64,000 nucleotides of DNA, from positions 19,253-83,252 of the forward strand of contig CACOJS010000008.1 in the NCBI GenBank assembly GCA_902627495.1, in the 5' to 3' direction. Shown piece after piece: positions 53,796 to 62,039 of this stretch. The translations under genes and the position numbers were made by a program. This DNA is from Hydrogenophilales bacterium (lineage in GTDB: Bacteria; Pseudomonadota; Gammaproteobacteria; Burkholderiales; Eutrophovitaceae). The notes under the pieces are model-generated. The model had not been told where the DNA came from. It worked only from the letters and a program-made list of their open reading frames with translations, and did not search any database. Every line of letters begins with the position of its first letter. The stretch's first letter is position 1.

Positions 53796-55537
53796 AAACT
53801 ACCAATTTTCAAAAACTATTTTTATTAACCGTGTGCATGGTTTTCTTTTCCTCCTGTGGTGAAAAGGAGCAAGCTGATGTGCAAAAAGTTAGTTCCGAAC
53901 GTCTACCTCCCCAATACGGTGGCACTGTCAATATTTTGACCCGGTGGGCTGCTATTAATGCATTGAATTTTAACCAGTACGATTTCGTCTGGAAGACAAA
54001 TCACGACAGTCTGTTCTTGGAGACTCTAGCCAAGGGAGACTTAGATTTTGGGCCAAGGGGTACCGGCGAAAATTCCTTCAAGTCCTTGTCGTATATTCCG
54101 GATAAGCATCTTACGGGAGAACTTGCGGAAAGCTGGTCTATTGAACAGGATCCATGGCGTATCGTATTTAATATTCGTCAGGGAGTGTACTGGCCTGCCA
54201 AAGAAGGGGTTATGGAGCGCCGTGAGCTGGTTGCAGAAGATATTGTGTTTAATTATACCCACATGAATACTAGTCCCAGGAAAATACCAACTTGGTGGGA
54301 TTTTATCAGAGAATGGAAGGCAGAGAGTAAATACACTGCGGTTGCCTACCTACAAGATTGGAACGCAAATTATGGATATCGTTTGCTTTGGGGTTATTTT
54401 AGTGCGATTGCACCACCGGAAGTCCTTAAGATGAACGATGGAAAAGGCTCGGACAACTGGCGTTTAAAAACGGGTACTGGCCCCTACAAGCTAACCAATA
54501 TTCGCCCCGACGATGTGCAGGTCTATGAGCGGAACGAGGAGTATTGGGATAAGGAGATCATTAATGGTGTTGAATATGATTTGCCCTACAACGATCGCGT
54601 GGTGTACCACATTATGGCAGATGAATCAGCTCAAATTGCAGCTGTTCGAACGTGTAAAGTGGACATTCTTGAAGCTTTCCGTTGGCAGTTTGCGGAGCAG
54701 TTGAAACGGTCTGCACCTGAACTAATTGTTCAAAGTTATTTGGGGGATCCTCAGTACCTTGCCCTAAGAAATGACAAACCTCCCTTCGATGACGTTCGTG
54801 TGCGACGTGCGATGAATTTGGCCATAGATCAGCAGGAAATACTGGATACCATTCTGAATAGTGAAGGTGAAATTCTTAACTACCCTTTCTCTGCTCGTTG
54901 GCTTGATTACTACACACCTCTGGACGAACTGCCACCAGAAGGACGAGAACTGTTTGAATACCACCCGGAGAAGGCTAAGAAACTGCTTGCAGAGGCTGGT
55001 TATCCTGATGGATTTGAATTTGATATTAATTACGCCGTGGAAAACCAGTACCACTTGGATTTAATGGCGATGCTTGAGGCGTATTATCAGCGTATAGGAG
55101 TGAAGGTTGTAGCTAAGCCGTTGGATTATCCGTCCTTCCGGGCGGCAATGCGTGCGCCGGATCAAGCTCTTGGCTATTTAACACGTGCCGACGAAGGAAA
55201 TCCATTTCAAGTTCTGCGATCTAGGTTCGTGACGGGACAGACTTGGAATCCAGCATTTCACTCCGACAAATGGCACGATGAGACTTTTTTCAAGGCACTG
55301 ACTATGAAGGATCGTGAAGAACTGGATCCTCTCCTGAAGAAAATGAATGTCCGTCTAATAAGTGAACGTGTTCCAATGGTTTGGTTGCCAACACCAACAA
55401 TGTATGAAGCCTGGTGGCCGTACGTAAAAAACTACTGGGGCGAACACAGCATAGGCACTCAGGACCCTGGGCCCATATATGCTCGCATCTGGATCGATCA
55501 AAAAATGAGGAAAGAGATGGGTTGCTCAAACAATTAA
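53792..55537 (+). CDS. Extracellular solute-binding lipoprotein, family 5 (peptide/oligopeptide type)
   Basis: 581 aa. Lipobox VFFSSC with Cys22 after the signal peptide. SBP_bac_5 landmarks: HLTGELAESWSIEQDPWRIVFNIRQGVYW near 100-125 (in part), FNYTHMNTSP, GTGPYKLTNI near 230, then PPFDDVRVRRAMNLAIDQQ near 330. Ligand may be a peptide, opine or sugar-oligomer; the family is wide. It lies inside the transporter operon between the permeases and the ATPases. Confidence 0.88.
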   Translation: MKTTNFQKLFLLTVCMVFFSSCGEKEQADVQKVSSERLPPQYGGTVNILTRWAAINALNFNQYDFVWKTNHDSLFLETLAKGDLDFGPRGTGENSFKSLSYIPDKHLTGELAESWSIEQDPWRIVFNIRQGVYWPAKEGVMERRELVAEDIVFNYTHMNTSPRKIPTWWDFIREWKAESKYTAVAYLQDWNANYGYRLLWGYFSAIAPPEVLKMNDGKGSDNWRLKTGTGPYKLTNIRPDDVQVYERNEEYWDKEIINGVEYDLPYNDRVVYHIMADESAQIAAVRTCKVDILEAFRWQFAEQLKRSAPELIVQSYLGDPQYLALRNDKPPFDDVRVRRAMNLAIDQQEILDTILNSEGEILNYPFSARWLDYYTPLDELPPEGRELFEYHPEKAKKLLAEAGYPDGFEFDINYAVENQYHLDLMAMLEAYYQRIGVKVVAKPLDYPSFRAAMRAPDQALGYLTRADEGNPFQVLRSRFVTGQTWNPAFHSDKWHDETFFKALTMKDREELDPLLKKMNVRLISERVPMVWLPTPTMYEAWWPYVKNYWGEHSIGTQDPGPIYARIWIDQKMRKEMGCSNN

Positions 55538-55561
55538 CGGTAGATTTAATATTTTAGTTAT

Positions 55562-56548
55562 ATGAATTCTAGAGTTTTATTAGAAGTTAATAATTTAAAA
55601 ACCTATTTTGGAATGGAAGACGGCGTAATAGTAAAAGCGGTCGACGATGTGTCGTTTGATGTTCACGAGGGTGAAACCGTAGCTATAGTAGGGGAAAGTG
55701 GTTCCGGCAAAAGTGTCACAGCGCTATCAACATTGAGACTAATCCCAAATCCTCCTGGTGAAATTGTGGCAGGAGAAATCAAATTCGAAGGAACTAATCT
55801 ACTTAATATAAGTGAAGAAGAAGCTCGCGCAGTGCGGGGTAATAAAATAGCTATGATTTTTCAGGAACCTATGACTTCATTGAACCCCTCAATATCAGTA
55901 GGCCGACAAGTCGGTGAACCAATTGAAGTTCATGAAAAAATGAGTATTGAAGATGCACAACTTCGCAGCCAAGAGCTTCTGGCTAAAGTGCGCATACCTG
56001 ATCCAATCAAAAGGGCCAAAAGTTATCCACATGAATTTTCAGGTGGAATGCGACAACGAGTGATGATTGCCATGGGGCTTGCGTGTAATCCAAAACTGAT
56101 CATTGCTGATGAACCCACAACAGCGTTAGATGTGACCGTACAGGCACAGGTTCTTTACCTTTTGAAGACCCTTACGCAAGAAAATAACGCTGCGTTTGTA
56201 TTAATTACACATGATTTGGGTGTAGTCGCTCGTTACGCAGATCGAGTAAATGTAATGTACGCAGGTAAAATAGTGGAATCGGGTACAGCAAGAGATATTT
56301 TTAATAGTCCCAAACACCCTTATACCATTGCTTTAATGAAATCGGTACCTCACCTTAACTCAAAAGAAAAAAAAAGATTGGAATCGATAGAAGGGCAACC
56401 ACCAGACTTAGGCCGTTTGCCGAGCGGATGTGCATTTGAACCGCGGTGTGAGTACGCTTCAGAAAAATGTAAAACTCAACGCCCGACTTTGACTTTAGTG
56501 AAAGAAGCACACAAAAAGGCCTGCTGGGAAGATATCAATGAAGAATAA
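55562..56548 (+). CDS. Oligopeptide ABC transporter ATP-binding protein (DppD/OppD type)
   Basis: 328 aa. Walker A GESGSGKS (about 47-54), signature FSGGMRQRV, Walker [13 protein letters not shown], and the C-terminal oligopeptide-type extension [15 protein letters not shown] with Cys residues that often ligate an Fe-S cluster. It hydrolyses ATP for import. Its stop overlaps the start of the next ATPase by 11 bp. Confidence 0.93.
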   Translation: MNSRVLLEVNNLKTYFGMEDGVIVKAVDDVSFDVHEGETVAIVGESGSGKSVTALSTLRLIPNPPGEIVAGEIKFEGTNLLNISEEEARAVRGNKIAMIFQEPMTSLNPSISVGRQVGEPIEVHEKMSIEDAQLRSQELLAKVRIPDPIKRAKSYPHEFSGGMRQRVMIAMGLACNPKLIIADEPTTALDVTVQAQVLYLLKTLTQENNAAFVLITHDLGVVARYADRVNVMYAGKIVESGTARDIFNSPKHPYTIALMKSVPHLNSKEKKRLESIEGQPPDLGRLPSGCAFEPRCEYASEKCKTQRPTLTLVKEAHKKACWEDINEE

Positions 56549-57518
56549 TAAAATACTTAATGTCAAAAATTTAAGTGTGGAATATAAGATGCGGGGTAAG
56601 CTTTTTGGGAGAAGTGAGGGGGCTTCGTTGAAAGCTGTAAACGGGATAAGCTTCTCGGTTAAACATGGTGAAACTTTGGGAATAGTGGGTGAAAGTGGTT
56701 GTGGTAAAACTACAACGGGATTAGCCGTACTTCGCATGCTAGATATTGCCAAAGGCAGTATCGAATTCGACGGCGAGGATATAGCAAATTTGAGCAGAAA
56801 AAGATTACGTCCCTTGAGGCAAAAAATGCAGATAGTTTATCAAGATCCATTTGGAGCATTAAACCCCAGGATGCTTGTAAGAGATATCATTGGGGAACCC
56901 CTGAAAGCCCATAATGTTGTTTCGGATAGTATCGAGTACAAAGAAAAAATTTATGAAATGTTGGATATTGTGGGGCTGAGTAAGCAGATGGGTGAAAGAT
57001 ATCCGCATGAATTTTCTGGTGGTCAGCGCCAGCGAATCGGTATCGCTAGGGCTCTAATATTGAATCCCAAGTTGGTTGTTTGTGATGAACCGGTATCAGC
57101 ATTAGATGTATCAATTCAGGCACAAATCATTAATTTATTGGACGAACTTCAAGAAAGGCTAGGGGTTACTTACCTTTTCATCGCTCACGATTTAGCGATA
57201 GTGCAGCATATTAGTCATCGTGTAATGGTAATGTACTTAGGAAATATTGTTGAAATAGCTGAAAGATCGCAACTATACAACAATCCCAAGCATCCTTACA
57301 CTAAGGCTCTTTTATCCGCCATCCCGGTTCCTTCCCCGGATATAGAGGCAAATCGCGAATTTGTGATGCTCGAAGGAGAAGTTCCAAGCCCATTAGATCC
57401 ACCAAAAGGTTGTCCATTTCACCCTAGGTGTTCCGAAGCACGGGTTGATTGTAGAGAAAATAAACCGGTATTGAAAAATTCAGAGGGAAGTCATGCGGTG
57501 GCCTGTCATCTCTACTGA
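56538..57518 (+). CDS. Oligopeptide ABC transporter ATP-binding protein (DppF/OppF type)
   Basis: 326 aa. Walker A GESGCGKT (about 48-55), signature FSGGQRQRI, Walker B LVVCDEPVSALD, and the CPFHPRCSEARVDC extension. The linker KLFGRSEGASLKAVNGISFSV is typical for the OppF partner. It is the last gene of the importer operon. No terminator hairpin is obvious just after it; the guaA-like remnant lies 214 bp downstream. Confidence 0.93.
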   Translation: MKNNKILNVKNLSVEYKMRGKLFGRSEGASLKAVNGISFSVKHGETLGIVGESGCGKTTTGLAVLRMLDIAKGSIEFDGEDIANLSRKRLRPLRQKMQIVYQDPFGALNPRMLVRDIIGEPLKAHNVVSDSIEYKEKIYEMLDIVGLSKQMGERYPHEFSGGQRQRIGIARALILNPKLVVCDEPVSALDVSIQAQIINLLDELQERLGVTYLFIAHDLAIVQHISHRVMVMYLGNIVEIAERSQLYNNPKHPYTKALLSAIPVPSPDIEANREFVMLEGEVPSPLDPPKGCPFHPRCSEARVDCRENKPVLKNSEGSHAVACHLY

Positions 57519-58014
57519 TTTTGAGAAGCGATGCGTATACTGGGTTAGGAGTAATCTCGGTTTTGAATTAGTAATAATTCTCAAAGCTAAATATATAAGC
57601 AATTTAAGCCGACTAATTGAGGGCTGATACACCAGTGGGCATAGGAGGAGTAGGTCTGGACGGTAACGACCGGTTGTCTGATCCAGTGTGAAATGTAAGT
57701 TCTACGCTTGTAACAACTATCTTTCCGTATATCATTCCCACTCAATAGTTTTATGTTTATAAGACATTGATTACAAACATCTTATTTTGTCTTTGAATGT
57801 AGTTTGAATCTATAAAGTCTTCAACAACCGAACATAAGTTTAATAAGTTTATGAATCTATTATGATTTATATTTTATCATAATAACAAATCATAAAATGG
57901 TTTATCATCACTTACTACCCTACTCTATCAAGTAGTAGATTAGACCCAAATCTTTCCTTATTTTTGAATAAACTTTGAATAAGGGAATATACCAAACTTG
58001 ATTCTAACAACAGA
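57519..58014. other. Probable element boundary: guaA remnant, iteron-like pairs and palindromes
   Basis: 496 bp between two convergent genes. Left part (57519-57730) shows nothing I can name. 57732-57752 reads on the minus strand as KTIEWE-stop, the end of GMP synthase. TTTGAAT occurs at 57792, 57803, 57963 and 57974: two pairs, each spaced 11 bp. TTATGATTT (57860-57868) and AAATCATAA (57887-57895) form a 9-bp inverted repeat. The stretch 57750-58000 is very AT-rich, with features reminiscent of replication origins or integrase-arm sites. Confidence 0.6.
57732..57752 (-). other. guaA 3'-end remnant, candidate attachment site
   Basis: On the minus strand these 21 bases encode K-T-I-E-W-E followed by TGA, the almost invariant end of GMP synthase (…P.TIEWE). 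The 15-nt ATTGAGTGGGAATGA is the expected guaA terminus. Upstream on that strand the frame is lost after two or three more codons (SYKH), so no guaA body is present. A lone guaA tail is the mark of an att site of an element integrated at the 3' end of guaA. Confidence 0.6.
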
Positions 58015-58698
58015 CTAAAACTCTCCTTTAGAAGTGTTAATAAGAATCTTTTGAGAGTTACTAATCAGTCGAGTAATAGACCTGTCTGTCTCTGGTTTCC
58101 TTATGTCGTAATACTTGTAAACAGACTTAATCTTTTCAATCATCTGTCTACGAGTGATTCCCATCTCTCTCCAGATAAAAATATTGTATTTCATCATCAG
58201 GGAGACATACTTGTGTTGGTTAGTGGTGTTGAACTTAGATAGAGGTTGTGTCTTTTGACCACGATATAAACGAGTAATGTCATTTATCAGTCGTTGTTTA
58301 GTCTGTCTCTTGTCTATTTGGAGGTAGAGGTAGTTCTCATTATCCTCAATCTTGGTTACGAACTGTGAGGGAACTTCGTGGAATAGATCTTTCTTATCCT
58401 TCCACCAAGAGTTAAATGTATCGTGTTTAACTCTGTCTATATCCCACTGACGATAATATCTCTTGTTGACCTTTACCTTGACCTCTTTCTGTTTGTGGAA
58501 GTCGAGGAGTTTAATATTATTGTCCTCACAGTCCAGACCTAGACGAAGGAACAAGAACCACATACGGTATATCTGGATTCCCTTGTCGATGGTATCTCCA
58601 TCAAGGACTCTTTTTGAGGATACCCTCGAACTCCCAACAGTATGTTTAATCTCTTTTGAGTAAGTAAATCTCATAGTCTTGATTATAACCATCGACAT
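58015..58698 (-). CDS. Hypothetical protein of mobile element, putative DNA-binding or regulatory
   Basis: 227 aa, not assigned to a family. Basic, with a central VKVNKRYYRQWDIDRVKHDTFNSWW stretch (in part) and a C-terminal part with ITRRQMIEKIKSVYKYY. It looks like accessory proteins of marine phages and mobile elements that I have seen only as hypothetical. AGGA stands five bases before the ATG. A 10-bp inverted repeat spans that start codon. It reads away from the neighbouring gene at 58807. Confidence 0.65.
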   Translation of the reverse strand: MSMVIIKTMRFTYSKEIKHTVGSSRVSSKRVLDGDTIDKGIQIYRMWFLFLRLGLDCEDNNIKLLDFHKQKEVKVKVNKRYYRQWDIDRVKHDTFNSWWKDKKDLFHEVPSQFVTKIEDNENYLYLQIDKRQTKQRLINDITRLYRGQKTQPLSKFNTTNQHKYVSLMMKYNIFIWREMGITRRQMIEKIKSVYKYYDIRKPETDRSITRLISNSQKILINTSKGEF

Positions 58699-58731
58699 AA
58701 CTTCCTGGCAAAAGTTCTGTCGTTATGTCGA
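58692..58731. promoter_or_regulatory. 10-bp perfect inverted repeat over the start of the 58698 gene
   Basis: TCGACATAAC (58692-58701) and GTTATGTCGA (58722-58731) with a 20-bp spacer. It includes the ATG of the minus-strand gene and encloses its SD, so it could be an operator for autoregulation or an RNA hairpin that hides the start. Confidence 0.6.
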
Positions 58732-58743
58732 CCCTCATAAGTC
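58728..58743 (+). repeat. 16-bp direct repeat, left copy (flanks 58807-59490)
   Basis: TCGACCCTCATAAGTC here matches the right copy at 59478-59493 (TCGACCCTCGTAAGTC) at 15 of 16 bases. Spacing is 750 bp, enclosing exactly one gene. Confidence 0.7.
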
Positions 58744-58806
58744 TCTAAAATGGTTTCTGTAGTAGAGGGAAACCTCATTTTTCAATAATCATTATAGGAG
58801 TCAACA

Positions 58807-59490
58807 ATGGAAGTTATTAAAAAACATTTTCCACCTCTAAAAAAAGACTACGGATGTGAAGTGGTTAAAGACCTCAAAAGATATGAGTCTTTTTTTAAGA
58901 AACTTGATTTAAGAAGTCCTCTTTGGATTAATCGTAGAGATAAGGGAATCACTGGGTCTGGAATACCACAGAAATGTCACGGAGATAGTTTTCTACTCAA
59001 GAAACTATATGGTGGAAATATACTTCACGGTTATGCTGTTTCCAAAGAAGACAAAGGGATAGTTTTATACCACCACTCTGTCTGGATTACTCCAGAGGGA
59101 AATGCTGTTGATATTTCGACTCGAAAGGAACACTGCGTAAAAAGGGATGATGGAAAGATGTATGTCAGGTTTATTCCAATAACAGAATATGACGGTTCTG
59201 ACATATTTACTGATTTTTCTCAACTGACTGTTCCCTACAGATATCAAAGAGAGGAAATCCGATCATCATTTGGTACACCGCAATATTACATCCCCAACTA
59301 TCCGTATCGGATCAAATACAAAAATATTACTCAACAACTCATTTCATACACTGAAAACTACGTTAACGAGATGGAAGAGTTCTATCACAAGGGTGGATTT
59401 ACTGAACCTTCAATGTTCACAGGTTTGACTTATGAAGAAAGTCTTGAAAAATATGGAGTGTTCAAGGGTGGTGAAAATCGACCCTCGTAA
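58807..59490 (+). CDS. Hypothetical protein, possible Cys-His peptidase-like fold
   Basis: 227 aa, unknown. A pattern QKCHGDSFLL (Cys57, His58) ... GNILHGYAVS ... YHHSVWITPEGNAVDIS (His89/90, Asp102) recalls uncharacterised proteins with C-H...H.(V/A)W..P.G..(V/I)D.(T/S), in which Cys, His and Asp/Asn could form a papain-like triad. This is resemblance only. A good SD (AGGAG) precedes the ATG. The gene is enclosed by near-identical 16-bp direct repeats, the right one covering its stop codon. Cargo of the element is likely. Confidence 0.65.
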   Translation: MEVIKKHFPPLKKDYGCEVVKDLKRYESFFKKLDLRSPLWINRRDKGITGSGIPQKCHGDSFLLKKLYGGNILHGYAVSKEDKGIVLYHHSVWITPEGNAVDISTRKEHCVKRDDGKMYVRFIPITEYDGSDIFTDFSQLTVPYRYQREEIRSSFGTPQYYIPNYPYRIKYKNITQQLISYTENYVNEMEEFYHKGGFTEPSMFTGLTYEESLEKYGVFKGGENRPS

Positions 59491-59493
59491 GTC
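59478..59493 (+). repeat. 16-bp direct repeat, right copy
   Basis: TCGACCCTCGTAAGTC, one mismatch from 58728-58743. It overlaps the last codons and the stop (TAA at 59488-59490) of the enclosed gene. Confidence 0.7.
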
Positions 59494-59788
59494 GTTGATT
59501 TTACTGTCCGTCATTTTCCGAGATTTGAGGTGTTTACTTGTCTACAGGTGAACACCTTTCCGAAGATAGATTACTTCTTACGGAAAATCATTATTTTTTG
59601 ATTTTTTTACTTTCACCCTGAAAGTATTTGTATAAATAAAATAGAAATCAAAGAAAAAACCTATCTCCTTGTTGTTTTTACTTTGTTGTGTATCAGTCGT
59701 TTTGTTAATCGAGTATGAGTTTTGTATCACGACTTGTATTTCGGTTCGTTTATGACGAATGGAACGATTGAGACATATAACTTGAAAT
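59491..59788. other. Hairpin-dense non-coding region upstream of the HUH-like gene
   Basis: 298 bp without a gene. An inner hairpin at 59528-59557 has a 13-bp stem (left arm AGGTGTTTACTTG, right arm CAGGTGAACACCT, two wobble pairs) with loop TCTA. It is enclosed by ATTTTCCG (59513-59520) and CGGAAAAT (59581-59588). A second hairpin at 59608-59626 has TACTTTCA-CCC-TGAAAGTA. T-rich runs separate them. Candidates are a terminator, a small structured RNA or an origin for the following Rep-like gene. Confidence 0.65.
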
Positions 59789-60283
59789 ATGAAGAATCAC
59801 CAGAGAGTGATTCGTATTACTGTGTCTGAAAGAAATATGAGAACAATAGATAAGAAAGATCTACAGAACTTTTTACTTAGTCATCCAAATATCAACCGAG
59901 AGTATGTGGTGGTGCTGAATACATATACCAACATTACTCGAAGAACGATGTTGAAGTTGATTCATAATCTATCTAATAGAGTCAACAGACGATTCTGTAA
60001 GTATTTCAAGAAAAGACCAAATAGAAGAATCAAGTTCTATTCGTTCCCACAAAGAGTATTTAACAACACTCACTCTCATATTCTTCTGGATATTCCACAT
60101 TGTTATAACCCAATGAAGGTAAAACAAGAGATAGAGTCAACCTTCAAGAAGTTGGGAGAACTAAACCAAACCATATACAAGGTTCACTTTGAGGACTCTT
60201 TCTGTGAGTTCTCTAATGCGATTTACTCCTCAAGGGAATATCACTCTTATGATGGAGAGAACCTAAGATTCGATTTGATATAA
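59789..60283 (+). CDS. Putative HUH-type replication/nicking protein
   Basis: 164 aa, basic. A candidate HUH motif is THSHILLDIP (His95-X-His97), preceded by a motif-1-like strand VVVLNTYTN (about 41-48) and followed near the C-terminus by FSNAIYSSREY with Tyr146, a possible nicking Tyr. The order (strand, HUH, then Tyr helix) is that of Rep/Mob endonucleases, though the family is too diverse for certainty. It starts after the hairpin region and 10 bp before the next gene. Could instead be an unrelated RNA-binding protein. Confidence 0.5.
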   Translation: MKNHQRVIRITVSERNMRTIDKKDLQNFLLSHPNINREYVVVLNTYTNITRRTMLKLIHNLSNRVNRRFCKYFKKRPNRRIKFYSFPQRVFNNTHSHILLDIPHCYNPMKVKQEIESTFKKLGELNQTIYKVHFEDSFCEFSNAIYSSREYHSYDGENLRFDLI

Positions 60284-60293
60284 AGAGACAGAT

Positions 60294-60581
60294 ATGAACA
60301 CAGAGGAACTACTAAGATTCACCCTTATAAGACTATTGGGTAGGTATTTAAGAAAGGACAATCTACGAATAAGAGGACTATTCCAAATAATGAAAATCAG
60401 ACTTGAGAATAATCAGTCCATCACCAAGAAGATGTTTGAGTCAGTCCTCACTTTCATCGAGAGAGAACACGACTTTAGAAGATACAACAGAAAACAGATA
60501 AGACACATATTTTCACACTTGATTATTAATGAATATTCTCCAAAAGAGACCAGAGGAACATTAGAGAGTTTTTTGGTATAA
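60294..60581 (+). CDS. Small basic hypothetical protein
   Basis: 95 aa, helical and basic (11 Arg in the first 50 residues), with no family I recognise. It starts 10 bp after the Rep-like gene, so they should share a transcript. No membrane segment or signal. Content looks like a nucleic-acid-binding accessory protein. Confidence 0.6.
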   Translation: MNTEELLRFTLIRLLGRYLRKDNLRIRGLFQIMKIRLENNQSITKKMFESVLTFIEREHDFRRYNRKQIRHIFSHLIINEYSPKETRGTLESFLV

Positions 60582-60693
60582 AAAGAATGATAAATAACAC
60601 TGTTAAACCCATTTTAAGACGATGTGACGGACTCTTCAGAGTTTAGATATATGATGATATCAAAATGAAAACCGACCTCTTAGAGAGTGTTAT

Positions 60694-60840
60694 ATGACTG
60701 CTAAAAACGACTCAAATAAACCATACGATTCCTCTCATTTACGATGGGGTGTCAAACCAAAGTTGAAAGAAAAACCTATTAACGAATCTCTACTGTCAAA
60801 GTTGAGAAGAAATCTATTGAAGGAGACTAAAACATTATGA
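60694..60840 (+). CDS. 48-residue ORF, first of three coupled small genes
   Basis: MTAKNDSNKPYDSSHLRWGV then a basic tail ending KETKTL. Frame is open for 48 codons and its stop shares ATGA with the ATG of the next gene at 60837. The ORF has a plausible composition, and the overlap pattern repeats between the next two genes, which supports it. No SD is evident. Function unknown. Confidence 0.5.
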   Translation: MTAKNDSNKPYDSSHLRWGVKPKLKEKPINESLLSKLRRNLLKETKTL

Positions 60841-61040
60841 ATAACAAACTACGTCCAATACTTTATCGTTGTCCACCAGACCAATATGAGGACTTACAGA
60901 GAATCAAATCTCTGACCAAGAAGTCCATTAACTCAATGTTGATTGAGTCAACGAGAAAACTTATCAAGGAGAATCTTCAAGTCATTAGTGACGAGAGGAG
61001 AAAAAGAAATACCTTGTTAGATATGACCTCACCAGTATGA
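60837..61040 (+). CDS. 67-residue protein, possible ribbon-helix-helix
   Basis: 67 aa. The stretch RPILYRCPPDQYEDLQRIKSL (in part) followed by TKKSINSMLIESTRKLIKEN looks like a beta-strand then two helices, the plan of ribbon-helix-helix regulators, with KKSINSMLIE as the usual 'S.N..I' turn. It overlaps both neighbours by ATGA. A role in copy or element control is inference. Confidence 0.55.
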   Translation: MNNKLRPILYRCPPDQYEDLQRIKSLTKKSINSMLIESTRKLIKENLQVISDERRKRNTLLDMTSPV

Positions 61041-61252
61041 GTAACTATCTCATTCAACAATATCAGAAACGAAGATCTCAAGAGGAATCAACGAGAAGAT
61101 TTCGTGATAGGTTGAATCAACAGTTTGAGGATAGAACCAAGTTTCTATCACCAATAGTTGATATGAGTAGAGAAATGATGAAGGTGAGAAAGAGTAAGGT
61201 TACAACACCAGAATCTTTAGTTCACGTAACGAACACAAAAACAAAGAACTGA
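61037..61252 (+). CDS. 71-residue hypothetical protein
   Basis: 71 aa, highly charged with many Arg, Glu and Gln (QKRRSQEESTRRFRDRLNQQ), likely helical or disordered. It starts inside the stop of the previous gene (ATGA). It is third of the coupled set and stands just before the YwqK array on the opposite strand. Confidence 0.5.
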   Translation: MSNYLIQQYQKRRSQEESTRRFRDRLNQQFEDRTKFLSPIVDMSREMMKVRKSKVTTPESLVHVTNTKTKN

Positions 61253-61322
61253 TTGACTTGTTTGATACTCTCCAAGTGTTGTAATAAGTCATAAGTTTTT
61301 GTAGGGAGAGTTTACCGAATGT

Positions 61323-62024
61323 CTACTCTCCCTTTTTTTCCTTCAATAACCATTCTCTACCCCAATCTTTAACCCTATCAAGAGTTCCGTCCTCGTTGTA
61401 ATACTCCCACTTACCCACTAAATCATCATTCACCCAATGTCCTCTACTCTTTAACTGACCATTTTCGTAATACTTCTCAGAAAGACCATCTTTTACTCCG
61501 TTCTTATAGTTATCTCTGTATTGTATCTGACCACTATCGTAAAAACTCTCAGAGAGACCATCTTTTACTCCGTTCTTGTAATTGTCTCTACTAAGTAACT
61601 GACCATTGTCGTACATCTCATCAAAACCATCTAGTTCTCCGTTTTTATAGGACCGTCTGGTTTCTATCTGACCATTCTCGTCATAATCCTCAGAAAGACC
61701 ATCTAGTTTTCCGTTCTTGTAGTTTTCTCTAGACATCAACTGACCATTTTCGTACATCAACTCATCAAGACCATCTTTTACTCCGTTCTTGAAGTTTTCT
61801 TTCCCATATGACTTACCATCCTCCCAATAAGTCCACTCACCGTCTCGTTTTCCTTTGATAGACTTTCCTCTTTCGTCACCCACAACATTTCCAGTGAAAG
61901 GTTCATCACTGGACTTTTTATACAAAATACCTTCTCGTTCTACTAAGTCTTTGAAATCTTCCCCACCACACCCAAACAGTGTGATAAGAAATAAAGTTGT
62001 CAGTATTAGTCTTAGATATTTCAT
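61323..62024 (-). CDS. YwqK/MORN-like repeat lipoprotein
   Basis: 233 aa. Lipobox LITLFGC with Cys19. Opening DFKDLVEREGILYKKSSDEPFTG, then seven to eight repeats of 22-23 aa with consensus (Y/D).(N/S)GQ(L/I)..R.(N/S)YKNG..DGL.E (for example YENGQLMSRENYKNGKLDGL). The array ends in VGKWEYYNEDGTLDRV, as in the neighbouring genes. Surface or periplasmic location is likely. Last gene of the minus-strand YwqK array. Confidence 0.82.
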   Translation of the reverse strand: MKYLRLILTTLFLITLFGCGGEDFKDLVEREGILYKKSSDEPFTGNVVGDERGKSIKGKRDGEWTYWEDGKSYGKENFKNGVKDGLDELMYENGQLMSRENYKNGKLDGLSEDYDENGQIETRRSYKNGELDGFDEMYDNGQLLSRDNYKNGVKDGLSESFYDSGQIQYRDNYKNGVKDGLSEKYYENGQLKSRGHWVNDDLVGKWEYYNEDGTLDRVKDWGREWLLKEKKGE

Positions 62025-62039
62025 GGTTTGGTTTCTCCT

